Source: Solirubrobacter phytolaccae
GTDB lineage: Bacteria > Actinomycetota > Thermoleophilia > Solirubrobacterales > Solirubrobacteraceae
NCBI RefSeq assembly: GCF_027587195.1
Contig: NZ_JAPDDP010000002.1
Location: 124,001 to 188,000 of the forward strand
Length of the DNA: 64,000 nt
Direction of reading: 5' to 3'
Part shown: piece after piece, positions 43,721-51,287 of the stretch
Layout: every line of letters begins with the position of its first letter
How positions within the stretch are numbered: position 1 is the stretch's first letter
The notes under the pieces: model-generated
The model's database searches: none
What the model saw: only the letters and a program-made list of their open reading frames with translations
Told to the model about the DNA's origin: nothing
Translations under genes and position numbers: made by a program

Positions 43721-45259
43721 CTACGGTCTGACGACGACTTTCACCTCCGGCGAAGTGCCGCCGGCGTAGGGGAAGTCGTCGTCATCGTGGATCACGGCCC
43801 GGAAGCGGTACCGGGTCTTGGAGTAGGTCGACGTGAAGCGATAGCTCGCGTTGAACCGCCCGTTGCGGAGCGCGGCGGTCTTGAACGGCACCCACTTCCC
43901 CGCCCACGCTTGAAGTTCGACCCGCGTGCGTGCGCCGTCGGTGCCCGGCACGGTTCCCGAGAACCTCACGCTACGCCCGTTCCGGGTCGACCTGCGGTTC
44001 ACCTTGAGCCGCACCGGCGCGGCGACGATCAACTTGACCGTCTGCACCGATGCGCCGTACGCGAGGCGAACCTCACGCGACGGCCCACGGGGCAGTGAGA
44101 GGGAGAAGCGGCCTTTGGCGTCGGTGGTGACGACCGTCGGCGCGCTCCACGAGCCGCCGCGGAGGGGTCGCGTGCACACCTCGACGCGCTGACCGGCGAT
44201 CGCCGTGCCCGCGAGCGTGCCGGCGAGCTTCGTGCTGACGAACTTGACCCGGCGCGTGCGCTTTCCGGTGATGGACAGCGTTCCCGAAGGCGTCGGTGCG
44301 GCCGTCGCGCTGGTCGCTCCCGGAGCCGGTTCTTCGGTCGTCGCCGACGACGTGGGCGTTCGAACCCATACTCCATAGGGCCCCACCGTGGTCCGGTTCC
44401 CCGCCACGTCCCGTAGCTCGACCTCCACGGAGTGGTGCCCGGGTGCGAGGTCGGCCGTGTCGAGTCTGAGCTCAACCTGTCCCGCCGCCGCACATGGGAC
44501 CGATGCAACGTACGGAGCCCTGCATTTAGGCCCGCCGACGGGGGTGGAGTTTCGCGTCCGGCCGTCGACCGTCAGCTCAGCCGTCGCAACCCCTCCACCG
44601 ACGTCTTGGAACCCGACGTGAACGTCTACCACGCCCTGGAGTGACCCTCCGGAGACGAGCGTCCCGGAGGGCACGCCAACCAACTCCGGCGAAATCTCGT
44701 CCCGCACCGTGACGGCGGCTCGAGCGATCGTGATCTGGAACTCCTTGTGGCACTCCATGTCGCAGAAGACCTCAACGGCAACGTCGGACTCACGTAGTTC
44801 GGACGCCACGAGCTCTCCCGAGACCAGATAGTCGCCGAACTCCCACGAGACGTCAGGGTGACCCACCTCCACCTCGGTTCCGCCGGCCCGAACGCGGTAG
44901 TAGAGGCCGGCGTCGGCGAACTGGCGTGCGTGCCGTTGCAGCCGAAACCCCTCGATCGTCGTGCCTCGGGGAGGCGTGAAACCCCACTGGACCCCAACTT
45001 GCAGAGGATGCTCGAAGGCAAGGTCGTTGATCATCATCGGCCCCCCGGACAGGCATCCGTTGAGGACGTAGGGTTCGCGGATCGGCACGCCGTCCCCCAG
45101 CGCCACTGCGCGCCACGCCGTGGTCGGCGCGGGCCCGTCCTTGGTGCGGCAAGCCTCGACGACGTAGGTTCCAGCCGACGCCGCCGGCGCGGACACGTTC
45201 CACAGCGCGGCCGCCATCAGCGTCGCGCCTGTCAGTCGGATCACGTTCATGCCATTCAT
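43721..45259 (-). CDS. Exported Ig-like/beta-sandwich protein
   Basis: 512 residues from ATG 45259; GAAGGG 7 bp upstream is a good ribosome binding site and supports this start over the ATG three codons later. The signal peptide ends ASA. The N-terminal part binds by disulfides (Cys in VEACRTKDG, LNGCLSGG, FCDMECHK). A middle segment (VVDVHVGFQDVGGGVATAEL, VEVELRDVAGNRTTVGPYG) is Ig-like. After a Thr/Ala linker come two further sandwiches; the last (RSVRFSGTVPGTDGARTRVE, YRFRAVIHDDDDFPYAGGTS) is a recurrent C-terminal fold of exported proteins in this group. No catalytic motif. Probably a cell-surface structural or binding protein. Confidence 0.7.
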   Translation of the reverse strand: MNGMNVIRLTGATLMAAALWNVSAPAASAGTYVVEACRTKDGPAPTTAWRAVALGDGVPIREPYVLNGCLSGGPMMINDLAFEHPLQVGVQWGFTPPRGTTIEGFRLQRHARQFADAGLYYRVRAGGTEVEVGHPDVSWEFGDYLVSGELVASELRESDVAVEVFCDMECHKEFQITIARAAVTVRDEISPELVGVPSGTLVSGGSLQGVVDVHVGFQDVGGGVATAELTVDGRTRNSTPVGGPKCRAPYVASVPCAAAGQVELRLDTADLAPGHHSVEVELRDVAGNRTTVGPYGVWVRTPTSSATTEEPAPGATSATAAPTPSGTLSITGKRTRRVKFVSTKLAGTLAGTAIAGQRVEVCTRPLRGGSWSAPTVVTTDAKGRFSLSLPRGPSREVRLAYGASVQTVKLIVAAPVRLKVNRRSTRNGRSVRFSGTVPGTDGARTRVELQAWAGKWVPFKTAALRNGRFNASYRFTSTYSKTRYRFRAVIHDDDDFPYAGGTSPEVKVVVRP

Positions 45260-45435
45260 AGGTCAGCCCTTCGGTGATTCGCCCCTTAGTTGACGCACTC
45301 TCACGCATTCAACACACCTTGCGCCAGCTTCGCCGGACAGTGAACCGGGAATGCCATCGCCGCGCAACGCGTCCTATGCAAACGATGCGCTCAGCCCAGT
45401 TGACTGCCCCGTCGCGGCAGGGATAGCGTCGGACG

Positions 45436-47481
45436 ATGTCCACCGTCCGCGCAACCCTCCTGCTCTTTGCACTGTTTCTCGTCGCACCGTCGGCGGCGCA
45501 GGCGGCGGACATCTTCGCGATCGGCTCGCAGGCGCGCTTGACGCACGTTGGGCCCGACGGGACCACCACGGTGGGTGCCCGCAATCCTTCTGTTGCGTAC
45601 AACTCCGCGAACGACGAGTACCTCGTCGTCTGGGTCGGGAACACGGCGACGGGGGTCGAGGACGAGATCCTCGGTCAGATCCTCGACGGCAGCGGAACAC
45701 CGAAGGGCGCGATCCAGAAGCTCAGCGACGTGCCCGACAGCGAGCCCGCTCCTGCTCAGCCGATCGCGGGCTACAGCCCGGTGGTCAACCAGTACGTGGT
45801 CGCGTACATCGCCACCCCCAAGGTCATCCCGGGCAGCCCGGACAACAGCCCGCCCCTCCAGCGTGAGGTGATCGCCCAGTCGGTCACCGCCACGGGCGTC
45901 CGCTCGGGAAACCCGGCACGAATCTCTGACACCGACAGAAACAACGCGGACGCCGATCAAGCCTCGGATCCGGCGATGGCCTATGACCCGGAGCACGACC
46001 AGTACCGGTTCCTCTGGCTCTCGGACGCCACAACCGAGGGTGATTTCGAGGTCAGCACGCAGCGAGCGTCGTCGGGCCTGATCAACCCTGACGGGTTCGC
46101 GGAGTCCAAGGTCTCGACAACTGTGGCCGGCAGCGCCGACGCGCCGGCGATCGCGTACATGCCGGCACAGGACCGCTGGGCGGCCACATGGGAGGGCGCC
46201 GTGGCGGGCGGTACCGAGATCGTCGCAGCCATCCTGACCATCTCGGGCGGCGCCGTGGTCGCACCCGCGCAGATCTCCTCCGGTGGCGGGCTCGCCACCA
46301 TGCCGGCCATCGCCGTCAACACTGCGCGCAACGAGGTCCTGATTTCGTTCGTCCGCAACAACCTCGGGACGGACGGCGCCGAGGCCTTCGTTCAGCGCGT
46401 GTCCTCGACCGGGGCCCAGCTCCCGAACGCAACGGATCAGCGCATCTCGTCCATGGGCCCGGAGAACAACGTGGCCTACGACGTCTCCACCTCGAGCCCG
46501 ACGACCGCGAGCTATCACCCAGCGCTCGACCGTTATCTCGTCACGTGGGCGTCCGAGAACGACCTGCCAGGCATGGTGGACGGTGAGATCGAGCGCTACG
46601 GGCAGGCGATCGATGGCGCCGGCACGGAGGTCGAGACCCAGGACTTCCGGCTCACGGTGTCCGGCAACGATGGCACGACCACATCGGTCCCGACCGGCGG
46701 CGCGACGACCGCGATCCCAGGCAAGCGCGCGTGGTTGCACGTGTGGAGCGCGGATGACAACCGTCCGCCCCTCGCCGATGGGGAGTTCGAGCTCTACGGG
46801 CGCTTCGTCGGCGACGACGGGGACCTCGACGGGCACGTCGTGCCCGCCGACTGCAACGACGGCAACGCCGCGATCCATCCCGGCGTGGCGGACATGCTCG
46901 ACAACGGGGTGGACGAGGACTGCTCGGGCGCGGATGCGCAGAGTCCGCCGCCCGTCGTGGTGCCCGCCGGGGTCGATGGGGACGGTGACGGGTTCTTCGC
47001 GGGGCAGGACTGCAACGACGCGAGCCGCGCGATCCGGCCGGGTGCGGTCGAGGTCAAGGGCAACCGGGTGGACGAGAACTGCGACGGGGTCGTCGAGCCG
47101 TTCCCCACGTTGACCGCGGGCGTCGTGCACAACTGGGGGTTCAAGCGCAACGGCTCGGCGTTCACGCTGCGGGTGCTGCAGGTGACGCAGCAGTTCCCGA
47201 AGGGGTGGAAGGCCGAGATCAAGTGCTCGGGCAAGAAGTGCCCGTTCAAGGCCAAGACGCTCAAGGCCGCGAAGGTCAAACGCAACGCGTCGAGCGTGAT
47301 CGGGTCGCTGTCGAGCAAGCAGCGGAAGTTCCGAGCCGGACAAACCGTGGAGGTCTGGGTCAGCGCGCCCGGGTTCAACACGAAGGTGGCCCGGATTCCG
47401 CTCAAGAAGGGCAAGCAACCCGTGATCCAGGCGCTCTGCGTCGTGCCTGGGCAGACCAAACCGCAGAAGTCCTGCACCTGA
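45436..47481 (+). CDS. Large exported protein with two MopE-type motifs and four-cysteine domain
   Basis: 681 residues from ATG 45436 with a signal peptide (ATLLLFALFLVAPSAAQA). Residues 25-460 are repetitive beta structure with recurring V-A-Y-N/D-x-x-x-x-x-Y-L-V-x-W units (SVAYNSANDEYLVVWVG, PAMAYDPEHDQYRFLWL, ATWEGAVAG), a probable beta-propeller. Two MopE-type loops follow (DGDLDGHVVPADCNDGNAAI; DGDGDGFFAGQDCNDASRAI with DENCDG). The end has CSGKKCPFKAKTLK, GQTVEVWVSAPGFNTKVARI and LCVVPGQTKPQKSCT. Its last 174 residues align without gaps to those of the next gene. Confidence 0.8.
   Translation: MSTVRATLLLFALFLVAPSAAQAADIFAIGSQARLTHVGPDGTTTVGARNPSVAYNSANDEYLVVWVGNTATGVEDEILGQILDGSGTPKGAIQKLSDVPDSEPAPAQPIAGYSPVVNQYVVAYIATPKVIPGSPDNSPPLQREVIAQSVTATGVRSGNPARISDTDRNNADADQASDPAMAYDPEHDQYRFLWLSDATTEGDFEVSTQRASSGLINPDGFAESKVSTTVAGSADAPAIAYMPAQDRWAATWEGAVAGGTEIVAAILTISGGAVVAPAQISSGGGLATMPAIAVNTARNEVLISFVRNNLGTDGAEAFVQRVSSTGAQLPNATDQRISSMGPENNVAYDVSTSSPTTASYHPALDRYLVTWASENDLPGMVDGEIERYGQAIDGAGTEVETQDFRLTVSGNDGTTTSVPTGGATTAIPGKRAWLHVWSADDNRPPLADGEFELYGRFVGDDGDLDGHVVPADCNDGNAAIHPGVADMLDNGVDEDCSGADAQSPPPVVVPAGVDGDGDGFFAGQDCNDASRAIRPGAVEVKGNRVDENCDGVVEPFPTLTAGVVHNWGFKRNGSAFTLRVLQVTQQFPKGWKAEIKCSGKKCPFKAKTLKAAKVKRNASSVIGSLSSKQRKFRAGQTVEVWVSAPGFNTKVARIPLKKGKQPVIQALCVVPGQTKPQKSCT
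46957..47478 (+). repeat. Copy 1 of a 522-bp tandem-gene repeat (second copy 49245-49766)
   Basis: The 3' ends of the two adjacent exported-protein genes are 522 bp each, from GTGGTGCC to just before the stop, with no insertion or deletion and long shared runs such as GGGCAGGACTGCAACGAC and CAGCAGTTCCCGAAGGG. The copies encode one MopE loop and the four-Cys domain. Separation is 2288 bp in the same orientation, so recombination between them could delete or fuse the intervening part. Confidence 0.85.
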
Positions 47482-47615
47482 TCGCGGCCCGTCGCGGGCT
47501 CGAACGATGGTCCAGACGCCCTGCAACCTGACCGTCTTGGGTTGACGGTTTCGAACTTGCCGGGTTAGCTTCGGCCGTCCCAGGGATGCAGAACGGAAGG
47601 GTCAGGGAGGCGCCG

Positions 47616-49769
47616 ATGCGGGGCTTGAGTTGGACGCGACGCGCATGTATCGCGGTGATGGTCGCTGCGCTGTGCACGCTCGCGGGAGCGAGCACGGCCT
47701 CGGCGGTCGTGCCGGGCGGGATCTACGCGACGGGGTGCCTGAGCAACGCCGTGGCCGCGGGCTGCACGAACATCGGCTCGCCGTTCGCGGGCGCCCCGAC
47801 CGACATCGCCGTCTCCCCCGACGGTGCGAACGTCTATGTGACGACGTCGGGCAACGCGCTGCTCGTCTTCGCGCGTGACCCCGCGAGCGGGCAGCTCGCG
47901 CTCGCCCAGTGCCTGCGCACGGGCGTGCTCGCCGGCTGCACGGCGATGCCGGTGACGCTCCCGCTGTCCAGCCCCACGTCGATCGCGATCACGCCGGACG
48001 GCGGCAGCGTCTACGTCGCCAACGCCGGGACGAGTGCGATCCACGAGTTCGATCGCGGTGCCGGCGGCGGTCTGTCGTTCAAGCCGGGCTCGCCGTGCAT
48101 CGCGAACGGCGGCGGTCCGCCCCCGTTGAACGCGTGCATCGACGCGCGAGCGATGTCGGTGCCGCAGGACCTGGCCATCGAGGGCAGCACGCTCTACGTC
48201 GCCTCCTCCGGCGCCGTCGGTGGCGTGAGCGCGCTCGTGATCGGCCCCGGTGGCGCGCTGGGACAGTCCAACTCGGGCGCCGAGTGCGTGCAGCAGGCCA
48301 ACAACGACAACTGCCTGACGTCCCCGGGCCTCGGGGGCGCGAACTCGATCGTCGCACGCGGCGACCGGGTCTACGCGTCCTCCACCTCGCGCATCGTGAC
48401 GATCAAGCGAGACACGGGCAGCGGCCTGCTGCAGGTCGCCGCCGGGCCGAACGCGTGCTTCGGCGCGGCGCTCGCCGGCTGCCTGACCTACCCCGAGGTC
48501 ACCGCCGGCGTGGCAGACCTCGCCGCGGCCGCCGACGGTCCGATCTACGCGACGATCGCCGCCAGCGACACCCAGGCGGGCCGCGTCCTCACCCTCGACC
48601 CGGTGGCGGAAGGCCTCGGCAGACGCGGCGGCGCCGCGGGCTGCGTCACCAACGGCGCGGTCGCCGGCTGTGCGACGGGCCGTTCGCTCGCGACCACGGT
48701 CGCCAGCCATCTCATCGCCACACCCGACGGGCAGGACGTCTACGCCACGGGCACCGGCGTCGTCGAGCTCGACCGTACCGGCAACCTCACGCCGCGCAAC
48801 GACGCGCGCGGCTGCGTGCAGACGACCGCCGTGATCAACGCGTGCAACGCGTTCGCGTCGCTGGGCACGCCGACCGATCTGGCAGTGGCGCCCGACGGCC
48901 GGCACCTCTACGCGATCTCGAGCGCCGGACGGCTCGTCACGCTCCGTCGTGACTCCAGCGGCCCGCTCTGCAATCACGTCGCGACCACCGTGGGCCACGG
49001 CTCGGTGTCGGCGCTGTCGATCCCGTGCTACGACCCGGACGGCGACCCGCTGACCTTCAGCACGATCAACCCGCCCACGCTGGGCACGCTCGGGGCGTTC
49101 GACCACGGCGCGGCCAGCGTGATCTACGCGGCGCCGCAGGGCCAGAACGGGTCGACCACGATCCTGTTCCGTGCGAGCTACACGAGCTTCGGCACGTTCG
49201 AGGGCGACGGGTCGGTCCAGGTGCACGTCACCGGCGCGCCGAACGTGGTGCCGGCCGGGCTCGACGCGGACGGCGACGGGTTCATGGCCGGGCAGGACTG
49301 CAACGACGGCAACCGCAACATCCGGCCGGGCGCGACCGAGATCAAGGGCAACAACATCGACGAGAACTGCGACGGGGTGGCCGAGCCGTTCCCGACGCTC
49401 ACGTCGGGTGTGCTGCACAACTGGTCCTACACCAAGCGCGGCAGCACGTTCACGCTCAAGACCCTGAAGGTGACCCAGCAGTTCCCGAAGGGCTGGAAGG
49501 TCACGATCAAGTGCTCCGGCAAGAAGTGCCCGTTCCGGTCGAAGACGCTCAAGGCCGGCAAGATCAGCAAGCAGGCGTCGAGCGTGATCTCATCGCTCAC
49601 GAAGAAGCAGCGCAAGTTCCGGGTCGGCCAGACGGTCGAGATCTGGGTCAGCGCGCCGAGCTTCAACACGAAGGTCGCGCGGATCACGTTGAAGAAGGGC
49701 AAGCAGCCGGCGATCGTGCCGTACTGCGTGCTGCCGGGCTCGACGAAGGTGCAGAAGACCTGCACGTGA
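47616..49769 (+). CDS. Exported YVTN/beta-propeller-like protein with MopE motif and four-cysteine domain
   Basis: 717 residues from ATG 47616; GGGAGG 5 bp upstream fixes this start over the ATG 30 bp earlier. The signal peptide is ACIAVMVAALCTLAGASTASA. Residues 25-460 contain propeller blades of the form S/T-P-D-G-x-x-V-Y-V (AVSPDGANVYVTTSG, AITPDGGSVYVANAG, ATPDGQDVYATG, AVAPDGRHLYAISS) with conserved Cys in the spacers (AQCLRTGVLAGC, ARGCVQTTAV). A cadherin-like segment (CYDPDGDPLTFSTINPPTLG) is followed by one MopE loop (DADGDGFMAGQDCNDGNRNI) and the four-Cys domain. Probably a surface protein binding Ca/Cu. Confidence 0.8.
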   Translation: MRGLSWTRRACIAVMVAALCTLAGASTASAVVPGGIYATGCLSNAVAAGCTNIGSPFAGAPTDIAVSPDGANVYVTTSGNALLVFARDPASGQLALAQCLRTGVLAGCTAMPVTLPLSSPTSIAITPDGGSVYVANAGTSAIHEFDRGAGGGLSFKPGSPCIANGGGPPPLNACIDARAMSVPQDLAIEGSTLYVASSGAVGGVSALVIGPGGALGQSNSGAECVQQANNDNCLTSPGLGGANSIVARGDRVYASSTSRIVTIKRDTGSGLLQVAAGPNACFGAALAGCLTYPEVTAGVADLAAAADGPIYATIAASDTQAGRVLTLDPVAEGLGRRGGAAGCVTNGAVAGCATGRSLATTVASHLIATPDGQDVYATGTGVVELDRTGNLTPRNDARGCVQTTAVINACNAFASLGTPTDLAVAPDGRHLYAISSAGRLVTLRRDSSGPLCNHVATTVGHGSVSALSIPCYDPDGDPLTFSTINPPTLGTLGAFDHGAASVIYAAPQGQNGSTTILFRASYTSFGTFEGDGSVQVHVTGAPNVVPAGLDADGDGFMAGQDCNDGNRNIRPGATEIKGNNIDENCDGVAEPFPTLTSGVLHNWSYTKRGSTFTLKTLKVTQQFPKGWKVTIKCSGKKCPFRSKTLKAGKISKQASSVISSLTKKQRKFRVGQTVEIWVSAPSFNTKVARITLKKGKQPAIVPYCVLPGSTKVQKTCT
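49245..49766 (+). repeat. Copy 2 of the 522-bp tandem-gene repeat
   Basis: Same length, phase and gene position as copy 1 (46957-47478). The protein copies differ mainly by conservative changes (for example KAKTLKAAKVKR against RSKTLKAGKISK), which suggests selection on the module rather than a very recent duplication. Confidence 0.85.
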
Positions 49770-49776
49770 GCCGGTT

Positions 49777-49815
49777 CTGAGAGCGGCCCCGAGCCTACCG
49801 GGGTCGACTTCTCAG
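49777..49815. promoter_or_regulatory. Nested inverted repeat between exported-protein gene and mauE-like gene
   Basis: CTGAGA (49777-49782) pairs with TCTCAG (49810-49815), enclosing CCCCG (49787-49791) and CGGGG (49799-49803). It starts 8 bp after the stop at 49769 and ends 28 bp before the ATG at 49843. It may terminate the upstream transcript or control the downstream operon; there is no T tract. Confidence 0.5.
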
Positions 49816-49842
49816 CGAATGCTGTTACCTTCGCGGCCGTCA

Positions 49843-50721
49843 ATGGTGTCAGTCGTCGTCTGTCTCGCCCTGGGGCTCGGGTTGGTCGCCGCCGCAGGAC
49901 TGAAAGCGGCGGGTGGTGCGTCCGCGCGTGCGGCGCTCACCACCTACGGCGTCCGTGAGCCCCGGCTCGCGACGGCCGTCTGGGGCGGCCTGATCGGCGT
50001 CGAGCTCGTGCTCGGCGTGCTCGTCGGCGCCGGGCTGGAATGGGCTTTGCGCGCCGCCGCGATCTTCCTCGCCGCGCTCACCGCCGCGCAGATCGCCGCG
50101 CTGGCCGCGGGCCGGGGCGGCGCGCCGTGTGCCTGCTACGGCGCGAAGGGCACGCTGTCCACGCGCTCGGCGGGCCGGACGGCCCTGTTCGCCGCGGCCC
50201 TCGCGCTCGCGCCGCTGCTGCCGAGGACGGACCCGAGCACCGAGACGTGGCTCGGCATCGGCCTCGGCGCGGCGCTGCTCGGCCTGGTGGCGCTCGCCGT
50301 CGTCGTACTCGCGCTCGCCCGTGAAGTCGGCATGCTGCGGCTGTCGGTCGCGCCCCAGGGCGCGCTCGAGGTCGACCACGAAGGCCCGGAGATCGGCGCG
50401 TTCATCGCGCTGGCGCACGACTTCGCGCTCGAACCCGGCACGCTCGGCGTCGCCGTCTTCACCTCGGAGGGCTGCGGCGTGTGCCGCGCGCTGAAGCCGA
50501 CGATCGACAGCTTCGGCCGCCACCCCGCGGTCGAGCTGCGCAGCTTCGACGAGGTCCTCGACAAGAACGCCTGGGCGGCGGCCGACGTCCCCGGCAGCCC
50601 GTTCGCGGTCGCGCTCGACACGGACGGGACCGTGCTCGCCAAGGGCACGTTCAACACCGGGGCGCAGCTGGAGACCGTGCTCGCCGCGGCGGAGCGACGG
50701 CGCGGGGCGGTGCGCGCGTGA
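49843..50721 (+). CDS. MauE/DoxX-like membrane protein fused to a thioredoxin-like domain
   Basis: 292 residues from ATG 49843. Four or five membrane helices (VVVCLALGLGLVAAAGLKAA, VWGGLIGVELVLGVLVGAGL, AAIFLAALTAAQIAALAAGR, GIGLGAALLGLVALAVVVLA) with the Cys motif GAPCACYGAKG in the loop, typical of MauE-type redox-associated proteins. Residues 190-290 are a thioredoxin-like domain with a C-x-x-C site (SEGCGVCRALKP) and the cis-Pro region VPGSPFAVAL. In methylamine dehydrogenase operons, MauE and MauD help form the disulfides of the small subunit; here the two functions appear merged. The stop overlaps the next start (GTGA). Confidence 0.8.
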   Translation: MVSVVVCLALGLGLVAAAGLKAAGGASARAALTTYGVREPRLATAVWGGLIGVELVLGVLVGAGLEWALRAAAIFLAALTAAQIAALAAGRGGAPCACYGAKGTLSTRSAGRTALFAAALALAPLLPRTDPSTETWLGIGLGAALLGLVALAVVVLALAREVGMLRLSVAPQGALEVDHEGPEIGAFIALAHDFALEPGTLGVAVFTSEGCGVCRALKPTIDSFGRHPAVELRSFDEVLDKNAWAAADVPGSPFAVALDTDGTVLAKGTFNTGAQLETVLAAAERRRGAVRA

Positions 50722-51287
50722 ACGGCGGCCGGTTCGCGGACGACGTCGCCGCCTCCAGCTCCCGCCGTGGCTTCTTGGCCCGCGTCGGCGCCGCCGCGAT
50801 GGGGGTCGCCGGCGTCAAGACGGTCGGCAGCCTCGTCGCCCCCGGGGAGGCCGAGGCGTACCACTTCTGCGGGCACATCTACACGACGGACTCCTGCCCG
50901 CACCCGACCGGCCTGCCGCGGATCGACAGCAAAGGCTTCCCGATCCGCGCGAAGAACGGCCGGCCCGTCGACGACCTCGGCCGCTACGTCGACGCCACCG
51001 GCCTGCCCCTCGACGACGACGGCGCGCCGCTGACGGACGCCGACGGCGCCCGCCTGCCCGCCGCGACGCGCACCGCGGTCTGCACGGCCACCGCCGACGT
51101 ATACGGCTTCAAGCCCTACGTCGACGGTGCCTGGTACCGCTGCTGCGGCGGCAAGGTCCGCAAGCTCGTCGACTGCTGCGGCGCGGTCCGCAACCGCATC
51201 AACGGCGACAAAGCGCTCACGGGCTACTGCTACAAGGGCCGCAAGGTCTTCTGCGTCATGTACTACGACACCAAGGTCAAGTGCTGA
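50718..51287 (+). CDS. Tat-exported cysteine-rich protein, MauA (methylamine dehydrogenase light chain)-like
   Basis: 189 residues from GTG 50718, coupled to the MauE-type gene. The twin-arginine signal SSRRGFLARVGAAAMGVAG is followed by a mature part with ten cysteines (HFCGHIYTTDSC, AVCTAT, WYRCCGGK, VDCCGA, GYCYKG, VFCVMYY, KVKC). The length, Tat signal, dense disulfides and MauE-type neighbour fit the methylamine dehydrogenase light-chain family. However, only one Trp is visible, so a tryptophan tryptophylquinone cofactor cannot form in the usual way, and no obvious heavy-chain MauB gene adjoins it. The 3' end is the attachment site of the mobile element: the last codons (DTKVKC) belong to the left repeat. 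Confidence 0.65.
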   Translation: MNGGRFADDVAASSSRRGFLARVGAAAMGVAGVKTVGSLVAPGEAEAYHFCGHIYTTDSCPHPTGLPRIDSKGFPIRAKNGRPVDDLGRYVDATGLPLDDDGAPLTDADGARLPAATRTAVCTATADVYGFKPYVDGAWYRCCGGKVRKLVDCCGAVRNRINGDKALTGYCYKGRKVFCVMYYDTKVKC

